Positions 33,029 to 42,569 are shown, counted from the stretch's first letter. The stretch: DNA of 64,000 nt from Candidatus Sulfopaludibacter sp. SbA3 (GCA_945888325.1 CAMDAC010000005.1:62001-126000), one strand, 5' to 3'. Notes: a model not told the origin generated them from the sequence alone. Program-made: numbers and translations.

Positions 33029-34150
33029 CTAAACGCGGAGCGGCATCAGCACATAGCGCGCCGACTCGTCCGACGGGTCGAGCACCAGCGCCGGGGATGC
33101 CGGATCATTGAACATGAACTCGGCCTCGTCGGATTCGATCTGTCCGGCGATGTCGAGCAGATACTTGGCGTTGAAGCCGATCTCCATCGCGTCGGAGGAG
33201 TACTCCGCCTCGATTTCCTCGTTCCCCGCGCCGGTCTCGGCATGGTTCACCGCCAGAGTCAGCCGGCCCTCGCTGAGGCTCATCTTCACCGAGCGCGAAC
33301 GCTCCGCCGAGACGGTCGAGACGCGGTCAACGGCGGCTTCGAAGGCCTTGTTGTCCACCGTCAGCTTCTTGTCATTGCCCTTCGGGATGACGCGCGCATA
33401 GTCCGGGAACGAACCATCGATCAGCTTTGAGGTCAGCACGGCGCGGCCCGCGCGCACGACGATCTTGGTGTCGGAGACTTCTACCGCCACCTCATCCGTG
33501 CGCCCGTCAATCAGGCGGCGGATCTCGTTGACGGTCTTGCGCGGCACGATCACGCCGGTCAGCTTGTCACTGCCCTTCGGCGCCTTCAGTTCGGCCAGTG
33601 CGAGGCGGTGGCCATCGGTGGCGACCGAGCGCAGCACCGGCTTGCCGGCATCATTCTTGGCAGCGTGCAGATAGATGCCGTTGAGATAATAGCGTGTCTC
33701 TTCGGTCGAGATCGCAAAGCGCGTCTTGTCGATCAGCCGCGCTAGGTCTGCGGCGGCCAGGCTGAACTGCACGCTGCCTTCATCGGAGGCCATCGTCTGG
33801 AAATCGGACGCGGGCAGGGTGGGCAATTCGAATTGCGAGCGGCCGGCCGTGATCGACAGGCGCTGGGTTTCCGGATTGAGTTCGAGCAGAACTTCGGCGC
33901 CCGAAGGCAGCTTGCGCACCACGTCGAACAGCGTGCCTGCCGGCGCGGTGACCGCGCCTTCCTTCGACACTTTCGCATCGGCGGAGTCGACCGCTTCGAT
34001 ATCGAGGTCGGTGGCGGTAAGGCGCAACTCGCCCTTCTTCGCCTGCAACAGGACGTTCGACAGGATGGGGATCGTCGTGCGGCGTTCGACAATGTTCTGC
34101 ACATGGCTGAGCGCATCGAGCAGGGCACCACGTTCAATCGTCAACTTCAT
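33029..34150 (-). CDS. dnaN: DNA polymerase III sliding clamp (beta subunit)
   Basis: Ring-shaped processivity clamp for replication. 373 aa, normal length, three repeated clamp domains. Begins MKLTIERGALLDALSHVQNIVERR and ends RYVLMPLRV, the conserved hydrophobic-pocket end that binds clamp-binding motifs. Follows dnaA by 185 bp on the same strand. Confidence 0.98.
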   Translation of the reverse strand: MKLTIERGALLDALSHVQNIVERRTTIPILSNVLLQAKKGELRLTATDLDIEAVDSADAKVSKEGAVTAPAGTLFDVVRKLPSGAEVLLELNPETQRLSITAGRSQFELPTLPASDFQTMASDEGSVQFSLAAADLARLIDKTRFAISTEETRYYLNGIYLHAAKNDAGKPVLRSVATDGHRLALAELKAPKGSDKLTGVIVPRKTVNEIRRLIDGRTDEVAVEVSDTKIVVRAGRAVLTSKLIDGSFPDYARVIPKGNDKKLTVDNKAFEAAVDRVSTVSAERSRSVKMSLSEGRLTLAVNHAETGAGNEEIEAEYSSDAMEIGFNAKYLLDIAGQIESDEAEFMFNDPASPALVLDPSDESARYVLMPLRV

Positions 34151-34335
34151 CTTCGGGTCCGTCCATCACGGGCGCTGCCAGGCAGCGTCCCCCAATCCTC
34201 TAGTTTCTGTGTCCGCGAATGCCTGATCCCCGGTTGACAGGGAATCAGCCCGCCCCTGTCCGGAAGCGGGCTGGAGACCCTTAACCAAGTTCCGCAAAAA
34301 GCCAAGCGGCGACGCAGGCCGCCCGGGGCTCTGCC

Positions 34336-35787
34336 TCAGGTTTGACCTGCCTCGATCATGTCGAAGATCACCGCCTCGACACGCGCGATATCATCGGCCA
34401 TACGCGGGTCTTCCGGCAGGGCTTTCTCGATGCGCCGGAAGGCGTAGAGCACGGTTGTGTGATCGCGCTTGCCAAAGGCCCGCCCGATCTGCGGGAAGGA
34501 TTTCCGGGTCATCGTACGGCAGAGGTACATCGCCACCTGACGCGGATAGACGAAGGCCTGCATCTTGCTCGGGCCTTCAAGGTCGGCGCGGGCGATCGGG
34601 AAGATCTTCAGCGTCGCCTTCTTGATCACGTCGATCGTCGGCTCGCGCTGTTCGCCCGAATGCCGGCGGATCACCCGCTCCAGCATCTCCATGGTCGGTG
34701 TTTCCTGACCAAAATTGGCTTCGGTGAACAGGCTCCACACGGCGCCGGTCAGCTCACGGCCCGGGCCGCGGATTCCGGAGTTGAGTTTCTGGATCATGTC
34801 GTCCCCCAACAGGAATTCCGGATGGCTGGCCGTGATATGCGCGGCGAGGCGGTTCAGGATTTCGCGGCGCATCGCGGCGTCGGGCAGGCCGATCTCGACC
34901 GCGGTTGCGCCCTTCAGTTCGCCGACCAGCCGCTTGCCGAAGCCGACGGTCTCGCCGGGGGCCGCGTCGCCCACGAGCACAACCTGTCCGCCATTGCCGG
35001 TCACTTCACGGATGTTCTGGAACAACTCGTTCTCCGTGCCAGGTTTGCCGGCAATCCGGTGCAGGTCGTCGACGATCAGGATCGCCGCCATCCGCAGCCG
35101 GCGCTTCAGGCTGCTGGTGTCGCGCGCCTTCACGCCGTCGAGATAGGACGACATGAATTCCTCGGCGGTTAGATAGACCACCTTGCGATTGGCATCGCGC
35201 TTCGAGACGCCATCTTTCAGCGCCATCACGATATGCGTCTTGCCGGTGCCCTGCGGCCCGTAGATCAGCGTGATCGGCGTGCCGGCCGGAAGGCCCGCCG
35301 CAATCCGCTTCGCCACTTCTGCCGCGGTCTTGTTCGACGGGCCGACAACGAGGTTGCCGAACGTCATCGCAGGTCCGCCCGACGGCGCCGCGGCAACCTC
35401 GGCCTCGTCTGCCACACCGGCGTCGGGATCGACCGCCCACGGGTCGCCGATCAGCTCACGCAGTTCGGCCGGAGTCGTCCGCCAACAGATCAATTTGATC
35501 GGGCGGCTTTGCGGGTCCATGCCCGTCCACAGCCGTTCGATCTCGCGCTTGTATTGGGCGCTGACACGGTCGAGACCCACAGGGTCCTTGGCCGCGAGTA
35601 GCATTTCACCGTCAAGCTCTGCGACCAGGCGCAGTTCCGCAATCCAGCGGTCAAACTCTTCACGCGGGAGACGGGACTCGAGTACGGCTTGCACATCTTC
35701 CCAGACGCGCTGCCCGGTGGCATCACCACCGCCCTGATCCTGTGTTCCCTTTTTTACGCGAGAGACAAACAATCTTTTTCGGTCCAT
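34336..35787 (-). CDS. dnaA: Chromosomal replication initiator DnaA
   Basis: AAA+ initiator that binds DnaA boxes and opens oriC. 483 aa from the ATG at 35787, beginning MDRKRLFVSRV; a longer in-frame start at 35919 reads through unconserved sequence. Walker A IYGPQGTGKTHIV, Walker B AAILIVDDLHRIAG (Leu-His where most DnaA have Ile-Gln), domain IV with YPRQVAMYLCRTMTRKSFPQIGRAFGKRDHTTVLYA, the DNA-binding signature. The N-terminal domain is acidic and divergent. First of dnaA-dnaN-recF. Confidence 0.95.
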   Translation of the reverse strand: MDRKRLFVSRVKKGTQDQGGGDATGQRVWEDVQAVLESRLPREEFDRWIAELRLVAELDGEMLLAAKDPVGLDRVSAQYKREIERLWTGMDPQSRPIKLICWRTTPAELRELIGDPWAVDPDAGVADEAEVAAAPSGGPAMTFGNLVVGPSNKTAAEVAKRIAAGLPAGTPITLIYGPQGTGKTHIVMALKDGVSKRDANRKVVYLTAEEFMSSYLDGVKARDTSSLKRRLRMAAILIVDDLHRIAGKPGTENELFQNIREVTGNGGQVVLVGDAAPGETVGFGKRLVGELKGATAVEIGLPDAAMRREILNRLAAHITASHPEFLLGDDMIQKLNSGIRGPGRELTGAVWSLFTEANFGQETPTMEMLERVIRRHSGEQREPTIDVIKKATLKIFPIARADLEGPSKMQAFVYPRQVAMYLCRTMTRKSFPQIGRAFGKRDHTTVLYAFRRIEKALPEDPRMADDIARVEAVIFDMIEAGQT

Positions 35788-36308
35788 CACCGACCCCGTT
35801 TCTAGTTTTGATCGCTCTTTCCAACTCGCACACCACGCGCCCGGCAGGCCCCCGCCTGATACTCTAAAAATACTCTTTACCGGGACGATATTAGCTGGTC
35901 GGGTCAGCCTATTCGCCACAGAATTTCAACACAAGCCCCACTTTTTTGCGAACGTCTCAGTTATCGTGTTGACATGTCGGGCTTCTCAAAAATGCACAGG
36001 AAATTCATGCGGTTGCACCGGAAAACTATTTTTTAGTGAGCGTTTGCTGACATTTGTTCCCCGAATTTCTGTCAACTGGGAACATCCATAACAGGCTGTG
36101 GAAAACTCATATTTCCGAAGCGTGTTTGCAGGGGGGCAACATGGTCTTTAAAGGGCGCTGACGCGCACCCGCAAAGGTTGCGGACGGCGCACGTTTCTGC
36201 GTGTGGCAAATCGGTTCGCCAAGAGAGGTGAGGGGCAAAAACAAAGCCCGCCAGGATCATCCGGCGGGCTTCGATTTCAGGTCGCCGGAGGCGCCTGATC
36301 TTTCAGTT
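35788..36308. other. dnaA upstream region, relatively A+T-rich, with a DnaA-box-like site
   Basis: 521 bases between dnaA and rpsT with no convincing gene. It is visibly richer in A+T than its surroundings. TGTGGAAAA at 36097-36105 fits the DnaA-box consensus TTWTNCACA on the minus strand; TGTGGCAAA (36202-36210) and TTCGCCACA (35912-35920) are one- or two-base variants. I saw no GANTC (CcrM) site. It should contain the dnaA promoter. The boxes are too few and scattered to call oriC. Confidence 0.5.
36236..36271 (-). terminator. Rho-independent terminator of rpsT
   Basis: On the minus strand, AAGCCCGCC (36271-36263) pairs with GGCGGGCTT (36252-36244), and the T-rich run TTTGTTTTTG follows at 36245-36236. 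It lies about 40 nt beyond the rpsT stop. Confidence 0.85.
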
Positions 36309-36572
36309 TCAGGCCATCGCCTTGACGCGGGCCGACAGGCGCGAAACCTTGCGGGAGGCCGTGTTCTTGTGGGTGATGCCCTTGGTCACGGAGCGCATGA
36401 TCTCCGGCTGGGCAGCCTTCAGCGCTTCAGCAGCAGCCGATTTGTCGCCCGAAGCAATCGCTTCTTCGACCTTGCGGACATAGGTGCGCACGCGGGAGCG
36501 GCGGGCTTTGTTGACCTCGGTGCGCGCTTCAATCTTGCGCACCATTTTCTTGGCAGATTTCGTATTCGCCAT
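36309..36572 (-). CDS. rpsT: 30S ribosomal protein S20
   Basis: Small basic ribosomal protein binding 16S rRNA early in assembly. 87 aa, full family length: [20 protein letters not shown] at the start, Lys/Arg-rich helices, ending [18 protein letters not shown]. The order enoyl-CoA hydratase-rpsT-dnaA is a conserved alphaproteobacterial neighbourhood. A strong terminator follows. Confidence 0.97.
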   Translation of the reverse strand: MANTKSAKKMVRKIEARTEVNKARRSRVRTYVRKVEEAIASGDKSAAAEALKAAQPEIMRSVTKGITHKNTASRKVSRLSARVKAMA

Positions 36573-36689
36573 CGTAAACTCCTGGAGCCCCGGGAAAGTC
36601 CCCCGTCAGGCCGAAGGCGGGGAGATACATAAAGGCCGGGTGCGCGTCAACCAGACTCAGACCGGAAAAGCAGCATTCCGGCAGGCCTT

Positions 36690-37472
36690 TCAGCGATCCT
36701 TGAAGTGGGCCGTGCGCTTTTCGACGTAAGCCTTCATGCCTTCTTTTTGGTCATCGGTGGCAAAAAGCGAGTGGAACAGGCGCCGTTCGAACTGGATGCC
36801 CTGTGCCAGCGGGGTTTCGAAGGAGGCATTGATGGCCTCTTTCGTCATCATCGCCGCCGCCCGCGGCATCAGCGAAATGGTCCGCGCCAGCTCCCGGGCT
36901 TCGTCCATGAGGTCGTCAGCCGGCACAATCCGGCTGACCAGCCCGCAGCGCTCGGCCTCCACGGCCTCCATCATGCGGCCGGTCAGGCAGAGTTCCATGG
37001 CTTTCGACTTGCCGATCGCCCGCGCCATCCGCTGCGTCCCGCCGGCGCCCGGCATCACGCCGAGGCGGATTTCTGGCTGCCCGAACCGCGCATTGTCGGC
37101 CGCCAGGATAATGTCGCACATCATCGCCAGCTCGCAGCCTCCGCCGATCGCATAGCCGCCCACCGCCGCGATCAGCGGCTTGCGGGTGCGCGCCGCGCGT
37201 TCCCAGTTCCTTGTGATGAAGTCCTCATAATAGGATTGCGGGAAAGTCTTGGCCTGGATTTCCTTGACATCCGCCCCGCCGGAAAATGCCTTCTTGGAGC
37301 CGGTCAGGATGATGCAGCGGACATTGTCATCCGCCTCGAACCGGTCAAACGCCGCCGAAAGCTCCGACATCATCTCCTCGCAGAGCGCGTTCAGGCTCTC
37401 CGGCCGGTTCATCTGGATCACGGCAAAGCCGTCTTCGGTATCGATCTCGGTGATCAGGGTCTTATAGGACAT
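36690..37472 (-). CDS. Enoyl-CoA hydratase
   Basis: 260-aa crotonase. Hydrates trans-2-enoyl-CoA in fatty-acid beta-oxidation. Oxyanion-hole residues in SGGADVKE and the GGYAIGGGCELAMMCD block, catalytic Glu in PEIRLGVMPGAGGTQRMAR, second catalytic Glu in ERCGLVSRIVP. All key positions are present. Upstream of rpsT, as in many alphaproteobacteria. Confidence 0.94.
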   Translation of the reverse strand: MSYKTLITEIDTEDGFAVIQMNRPESLNALCEEMMSELSAAFDRFEADDNVRCIILTGSKKAFSGGADVKEIQAKTFPQSYYEDFITRNWERAARTRKPLIAAVGGYAIGGGCELAMMCDIILAADNARFGQPEIRLGVMPGAGGTQRMARAIGKSKAMELCLTGRMMEAVEAERCGLVSRIVPADDLMDEARELARTISLMPRAAAMMTKEAINASFETPLAQGIQFERRLFHSLFATDDQKEGMKAYVEKRTAHFKDR

Positions 37473-37671
37473 GGGAGCTTTCTGGGAGGGGAGCGCTGGG
37501 AGGGGCTGCGTTAACGCGGTGGGTCCGTCGGATGCGAACAGCGGCGATGGGGCAGGTCGGGCCTCGGTAAATGTGGCAAACTCGCGGCGCTATACGCCAA
37601 GGCCGCCGGCTTGTCACCCAGTGCGACCTTGCGTCCTGTCAAAGCAGGCGCCGCCCCTCTATATCCGCTGC

Positions 37672-39036
37672 ATGACCGATAAACCCTCTCGAACGGACGA
37701 TCCCGAACGCAACCGCCTCTCGGGCCGCATAGCGCGCACCGCGAAGGTCGGCGCGAACCTCTCCGGTGCGGGCTTCGCGTTCGCGGCCCAGTCCCTGTTC
37801 GGCGGTGTCGAGGGCGACCAGCGCACGGCGAAGGCGCTCGCCGCCGCCCTCGGCAAGTCCAAGGGCCCGCTGATGAAGATCGCGCAGCTGGTCTCCACAA
37901 TCCCGGATTTCCTGCCGCCTGAATACGCCGCCGAACTCAGTCAGCTGCAGGCCGAGGCTCCGGCCATGGGCTGGCCCTTCGTCAAGCGCCGCATGCGCGC
38001 CGAGCTCGGGCCAGGGTGGGAGACAAAGTTCGCCAGCTTCGCCCACGAGGCCGCGCACGCCGCCTCCCTCGGCCAGGTCCACCGCGCCACGCTGCACGAT
38101 GGCCGCGAAGTGGCCTGCAAGCTGCAATATCCGGACATGTCCAGCGCGGTTGAATCCGATGTCGGCCAGCTGCGCACCCTGCTCGGCGTGTTCAAGCGCA
38201 TGGACGGCTCCATCGATGCCGACGCGATGGTCGAGGAAATCACCGACCGCCTGCGCGAGGAACTCGACTACGCCCGCGAGGCCAAGCACATGGCCCTCTA
38301 CGGCGCCATGCTCGCGGACAAATCCTTCGTCACCGTGCCGCAGCTCGTCCCGGACCTCTCCGCCGAACGCCTCCTCACCATGACCTGGCTTTCGGGGGAA
38401 AAGCTCAGCGCTTTCGAATCCGCCCCGCAGGAGGTGCGCAACCATATCGCCGAAATGCTGTTCTGGACCTGGTGGGCGCCGATGAACTCCTACGCCGTCA
38501 TCCACGGCGACCCGCACCTCGGCAATTACCAGGTCACAGGCGGCGGCACCGGCATCAACCTGCTCGACTTCGGCTGCGTGCGCATCTTCCCGCCGAAGTT
38601 CGTCGGCGGCGTCGTTGATCTCTACCGCGCCATGCTGACCGATGATTTCGACGCGGCCTATGCCGCCTACGAAACCTGGGGTTTCGAGAACCTGTCACGC
38701 GAACTCGTCGAAGTCCTGAACGTCTGGGCCCGCTTCATCTATGGCCCGATCATCGACGACCGCGTCCGCTCCGTCGCCGACGGCATCAAGCCCGGCGAGT
38801 ATGGACGCAAGGAAGCCTTCCGCGTCCGCCAGCTGCTGAAGGAGAAGGGGCCCGTGAAGATCCCGCGCGAATTCGTCTTCATGGACCGCGCCGCCATCGG
38901 CCTCGGCGCTGCCTACCTCCGCCTCGGCGCGGAATTGAACTTCCACAAGCTGTTCGAGGAGAGCCTCGAAGGTTTCTCCGTGGACAGCGTCGCCGCGCGT
39001 CAGGCGGCCGCGCTGAAAGCCGCAGGCCTCGCGTGA
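37672..39036 (+). CDS. ABC1/UbiB-family atypical kinase
   Basis: 454 aa. ADCK/UbiB-like protein-kinase fold, whose members support ubiquinone synthesis or lipid transport. Motifs: KIAQLVSTIPDFLPPEYAAELSQLQ (the KxGQ motif reads KxAQ here), ASLGQVHRATLHDGREVACKLQYP, catalytic loop HGDPHLGNYQV and metal-binding LLDFG. I chose the ATG at 37672; upstream in-frame sequence is unconserved. Its stop overlaps the GTG of the PAP2 gene (GTGA). Confidence 0.9.
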   Translation: MTDKPSRTDDPERNRLSGRIARTAKVGANLSGAGFAFAAQSLFGGVEGDQRTAKALAAALGKSKGPLMKIAQLVSTIPDFLPPEYAAELSQLQAEAPAMGWPFVKRRMRAELGPGWETKFASFAHEAAHAASLGQVHRATLHDGREVACKLQYPDMSSAVESDVGQLRTLLGVFKRMDGSIDADAMVEEITDRLREELDYAREAKHMALYGAMLADKSFVTVPQLVPDLSAERLLTMTWLSGEKLSAFESAPQEVRNHIAEMLFWTWWAPMNSYAVIHGDPHLGNYQVTGGGTGINLLDFGCVRIFPPKFVGGVVDLYRAMLTDDFDAAYAAYETWGFENLSRELVEVLNVWARFIYGPIIDDRVRSVADGIKPGEYGRKEAFRVRQLLKEKGPVKIPREFVFMDRAAIGLGAAYLRLGAELNFHKLFEESLEGFSVDSVAARQAAALKAAGLA

Positions 39037-39716
39037 AGCGCCCGGCCTGGCTCTCGCTCGCGTCGTTGCGCGAGGTCGGCCCGATTGCCGTGCTCGGTAT
39101 CATTGCGCTAGGCCTGCTCGGATTCGCCGAACTCGCCGATGAAGTCTTCGAGCAGGAAACCCACGGCTTCGGCACCGCCGTCCTGACCTTCCTGCGCCTG
39201 CCGGATGACACGTCCACTCCCATCGGCCCCGCTTGGCTCCTCAACGCGATGACCGACATCACCGCCCTCGGCGGCTGCGCCGTCCTCACGCTGCTGACGA
39301 TTGCCGCGGCGCTTTACCGTTTCGCGCGCGATGACCGGGCGACCGGCCTGATCATCCTCGCTGCCATCGGCTCCGGCGCCCTCCTCGGCAATCTCCTGAA
39401 ACTCGGCTTCGACCGTCCGCGCCCGGACATCGTCGAACACCTTACGCACGCCGCCAGCTCGAGTTTCCCGAGCGGTCATGCGACGCTCTCGGCCGTCACC
39501 CACCTGACCCTCGGCGCCCTGATGGCACGCGGCCAGCCGAGCGCCCGCCTCAAGGCGCTGGTGCTCGGCGGCGCAATACTGCTCACCATCCTCGTCGGCT
39601 TCAGCCGGGTCTATCTCGGCGTCCACTGGCCCACCGATGTCCTCGCCGGCTGGTGCCTCGGCGCCGCCTGGGCCGCCCTCTGGTGGCTCGTCCTGCGCCG
39701 CGTGAAGCAAGCCTGA
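39033..39716 (+). CDS. PAP2-family membrane phosphatase
   Basis: 227 aa, GTG start inside the previous stop. Five to six hydrophobic helices. The phosphatase signature is complete: KLGFDRPRPD (KxxxxxxRP-like), SFPSGHATLSAV (PSGH) and SRVYLGVHWPTDVLAG (SRxxxxxHxxxD). Dephosphorylates lipid phosphates such as undecaprenyl pyrophosphate or phosphatidic acid; which one is not visible. Coupled to the ABC1 kinase gene. Confidence 0.92.
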   Translation: MKRPAWLSLASLREVGPIAVLGIIALGLLGFAELADEVFEQETHGFGTAVLTFLRLPDDTSTPIGPAWLLNAMTDITALGGCAVLTLLTIAAALYRFARDDRATGLIILAAIGSGALLGNLLKLGFDRPRPDIVEHLTHAASSSFPSGHATLSAVTHLTLGALMARGQPSARLKALVLGGAILLTILVGFSRVYLGVHWPTDVLAGWCLGAAWAALWWLVLRRVKQA

Positions 39717-39723
39717 GCGGTGC

Positions 39724-40998
39724 CTATGCCATCTCGAAACGGATCGGTACTTCCTTCGGGCCGGACACAAAGTTCGCCTGTGTGCGCCGCGCCGGCCCGT
39801 TCAGTTCGACGGACTTGAGCCGCGGCAGGAGTTCTTCCCACAGCACCCGCATCTCCATGCGGCCGAGGTGCTGGCCGAGGCAGACGTGGGCGCCGTAGCC
39901 GAACGCAACGTGCTTGTTGGGCGTGCGGTCTGCCTTGAACACATAGGGATCATCGAACACCGCTTCATCGCGGTTGCCGGACGGATAGGACAGGAACAAC
40001 CAGTCACCCTTGCTGATCGCCTTGCCCGCCACTTCCGTGTCAGCGGTCGCCGTGCGCATGAAATGCTTCACCGGTGTTTCCCAGCGGATCGACTCTTCCA
40101 CCATCGCCGGGATCAGCGACGGGTCGTCTTTCACCTTCCGGAACTCGCCGGGGTTTTCCGCCAGTGCCCACAGCGCGCCGGCCGTGGTGTTGGACGTCGT
40201 GTCATGGCCCGCCGTCGCCGCGATGATATAGTAGCTCATCGCTTCGAGATGGCCGAGGGGTTGTCCGTATACGGAGCCATTGGCGATGACGCTGGCCAGA
40301 TCCTCGCGCGGAGACTTCCGGCGATCCTCTGTCATGGCGTTGAAGTAGGTCATGAAGTCGACAACCGTGGCGTTGAGCATGTTCAATGCATCACCGGCAT
40401 CGTCGATTTCCTTGCCGGCCCGGTTCACGTCGGGGTCCTGCGTGCCGAACAATTCCTGCGTGAGCTTCAGCATGCGTGGCTCATCAGCGGCAGGGACGCC
40501 GAGCACTTCCATGATCACGTGCAGCGGGTAGAGGAAGGCCACATCGCGCGCGAAGTCGCACTCGGTGCCCTTCGCGGCCATCTTGTCGATGAAGCCGCGG
40601 GCGATGTCCCGGATCCGGTCTTCCAGCTTCCGCAGGTTCTGCGGCATGAACCAGGACTGGGTCAGCCGGCGGTATTGCATGTGATCGGGGTTATCCATCT
40701 GCACCAGCGAGCGCAGCAGGTTCGGCGAGCCGCCCATCATCTCGCGCACCCGGCGGTCCGCCTCGATCGTCGTCAGCGTCGCCGAGCGGTCCTCGTTGTG
40801 AAACAGGTCGTTCTGCCGCTCGATGTGCAGGATGTCCGCATGCCGGGTCACCACCCAGAAAGGGTCGAACCCTTCGATCTTGGCGACGTCCAGCGGCGCA
40901 TTCTTGCGCAGCCAGGCAAACGCCGCATGCGACCGGTCCCAGTCGCCATAGGCTTTCGGATCAATCACGTCTTTTGCGATTTCATCGGGTATGGCCAT
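39724..40998 (-). CDS. Cytochrome P450
   Basis: 424 aa, soluble bacterial P450. I-helix AATAGHDTTSNTTAG (oxygen activation Thr), K-helix EESIRWETPV (ExxR), heme-binding FGYGAHVCLGQHLGRMEMR with the thiolate Cys. Sequence type resembles the terpene/steroid-acting families (CYP108/125/142-like), but the substrate is not known. It is divergent from a TetR regulator followed by a rubredoxin, so these may form a small regulated oxidation module. Confidence 0.94.
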   Translation of the reverse strand: MAIPDEIAKDVIDPKAYGDWDRSHAAFAWLRKNAPLDVAKIEGFDPFWVVTRHADILHIERQNDLFHNEDRSATLTTIEADRRVREMMGGSPNLLRSLVQMDNPDHMQYRRLTQSWFMPQNLRKLEDRIRDIARGFIDKMAAKGTECDFARDVAFLYPLHVIMEVLGVPAADEPRMLKLTQELFGTQDPDVNRAGKEIDDAGDALNMLNATVVDFMTYFNAMTEDRRKSPREDLASVIANGSVYGQPLGHLEAMSYYIIAATAGHDTTSNTTAGALWALAENPGEFRKVKDDPSLIPAMVEESIRWETPVKHFMRTATADTEVAGKAISKGDWLFLSYPSGNRDEAVFDDPYVFKADRTPNKHVAFGYGAHVCLGQHLGRMEMRVLWEELLPRLKSVELNGPARRTQANFVSGPKEVPIRFEMA

Positions 40999-41095
40999 GA
41001 GTGTCCTCCCAGAACACGGTGCCGGTTGATCCGGCGATTGGGGCAGGACTACAACAAACTTGCTATACAGCCAACAATTATGTTAGGGGTGCGAC

Positions 41096-41755
41096 ATGAA
41101 GAACGCCGAGGCAGAGATCGACAGTCCGGCCCGCCGCCTCACGCAGGCGGAGCGGCGGGACAGGTCCGAGCGCGAGTTGATCTCGGCGGCGATCAAGGTC
41201 GTCGCGGAGCAGGGCGTCTCCGCCGCCACGTTTGATGCGATCGCCCGCGAAGCCGGCTTCTCGCGCGGCCTCGTCACCCAGCGCTTCGGCTCAAAGGAAG
41301 GCCTGATCCGCTCTCTCATCTGGCACCTGCACCAGTGGCAGGGCGAAGTCCTCGAGGCTGGCCAGGTCGACGAGATGGACGGGCTCGATGCCCTGTGCGC
41401 CTTCGTCCAGCTGCACTGTGACGCGATGCCGGCGCAGTCCGAAAGCGCCGCCTATTTCATGCTGCTCGCCGCCGCAGTGGCCGACCGGCTGGAGACACGG
41501 GGCGCCTTTGCCGAGTCGCATGAACTGGAGCGCGTGCTCATCCGCGCCTTCATCGAGCGCGGCCAGAAGAGCGGCCACATCCGTCCCGAAATCGATGCCG
41601 ATGCCGAAGCGCTGATGGCAGGCTGCAGCCTGCTCGGCCTGCGGATGCAATGCCTGATCGATCCCGCCTTCGATCCCGCGCCGGTTCGCGACGCCCTCAT
41701 TGGCGCCCTGCGGGATCACCTGAAGATCAAGACCGGAAAGGGGAAACGCGCATGA
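41096..41755 (+). CDS. TetR family transcriptional regulator
   Basis: 219 aa. N-terminal helix-turn-helix: REL...AAIKVVAEQGVSAATFDAIAREAGFSRGLVTQRFGSKEGLIRSL. The C-terminal ligand domain is variable. Divergent from the P450 gene with about 97 bp between, so it may control both. Its stop overlaps the rubredoxin ATG (ATGA). Confidence 0.92.
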   Translation: MKNAEAEIDSPARRLTQAERRDRSERELISAAIKVVAEQGVSAATFDAIAREAGFSRGLVTQRFGSKEGLIRSLIWHLHQWQGEVLEAGQVDEMDGLDALCAFVQLHCDAMPAQSESAAYFMLLAAAVADRLETRGAFAESHELERVLIRAFIERGQKSGHIRPEIDADAEALMAGCSLLGLRMQCLIDPAFDPAPVRDALIGALRDHLKIKTGKGKRA

Positions 41756-41928
41756 GCGCGCCATACAAGACCTGGCAATGCCGGACCTGCGGCTACCTCT
41801 ATGACGAGGCCGAAGGCGATGCGGGCGAAGGCCTCGCGCCCGGCACCCGCTGGGGCGACATTCCGGAAAGCTGGATCTGCCCGCTCTGCGGCACACCGAA
41901 AGCCGAGTTCGACATGGTGGAACTCTAG
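41752..41928 (+). CDS. Rubredoxin
   Basis: 58 aa. One-iron electron carrier. Two Cys pairs chelate the iron: CRTCGYLYDEAEGD and CPLCGTPKAEF, with GTRWGDIPESWICPLC between. Length and spacing match the AlkG type. Overlap with the tetR stop means coupled translation; electron donor to the neighbouring P450 or to another oxygenase is inference. Confidence 0.93.
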   Translation: MSAPYKTWQCRTCGYLYDEAEGDAGEGLAPGTRWGDIPESWICPLCGTPKAEFDMVEL

Positions 41929-41978
41929 AAGAATTGAAGAAACAGCGTCGAGGCAGCAGGGCCACTAAACTGATGGGT

Positions 41979-42569
41979 TCACTCCCACACTAAGCCCATC
42001 GGCCTGAACGTCACCTGTTGAGGTCCTGCCTCATAAACCGGCAGTTCGATCACTACTTTTTCGGCCTCCTTCAATTTCTGAAGGAACTTTGATTGTGATC
42101 GAATGAAAAGTGCACCCGTACCGCCACCATCGGGTTCCGCGCAGCTATAAGACTCTATCGTGCCTTCATCAAATTTCACCGCAAGTTGATCGTCGTCGTA
42201 AGAGTTGCACGTAAATTGGCCGTCGATCTGAACGATGATTGAAAGTCCGTCCAATGGGCGATCCCGAAGCACCAATCTCGCAGGCTGTGGAGTGTAGGGC
42301 CAAGAAACGCCTACATCATTCTCCGATTCGAGAAACGCGAATTTGGTCGTTGTGCCACGCATCTCGTCTTTGTCTTCAGTATACGTCCAACCGCTCGCCG
42401 GAACACTGTCTGCTTCAACAGCTTCAGAATGTTCCAAGTTGGTTTGGTGCGAGCTTGTCTGCTGTGAACTACTTGCGTCGGAAGTTGGTTCATTCGTCGG
42501 AGTTGTTGTTCCACCACAAGCTACTATCAGCGGCGCGCACAGCACGGCGATCAAAACTTGCTTGTTCAA
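41979..42569 (-). CDS. Putative lipoprotein of unknown function
   Basis: 196 aa from a TTG (or overlapping GTG) start preceded by GGGGG. MNKQVLIAVLCAPLIVACGG is a lipoprotein signal peptide with lipobox IVAC. The Ser/Thr/Gln-rich linker (about residues 22-55) then leads to a beta-rich C-terminal domain with no recognised family. Base composition is visibly A+T-richer than all neighbours, pointing to recent acquisition. Lies between the rubredoxin gene and the secreted phospholipase-like gene. Confidence 0.65.
   Translation of the reverse strand: MNKQVLIAVLCAPLIVACGGTTTPTNEPTSDASSSQQTSSHQTNLEHSEAVEADSVPASGWTYTEDKDEMRGTTTKFAFLESENDVGVSWPYTPQPARLVLRDRPLDGLSIIVQIDGQFTCNSYDDDQLAVKFDEGTIESYSCAEPDGGGTGALFIRSQSKFLQKLKEAEKVVIELPVYEAGPQQVTFRPMGLVWE

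Noticed and set aside
35788-36308. oriC
   Set aside because: One good and two weak DnaA boxes without clustering, no DNA unwinding element with repeats, and no CtrA or GANTC sites were recognised.
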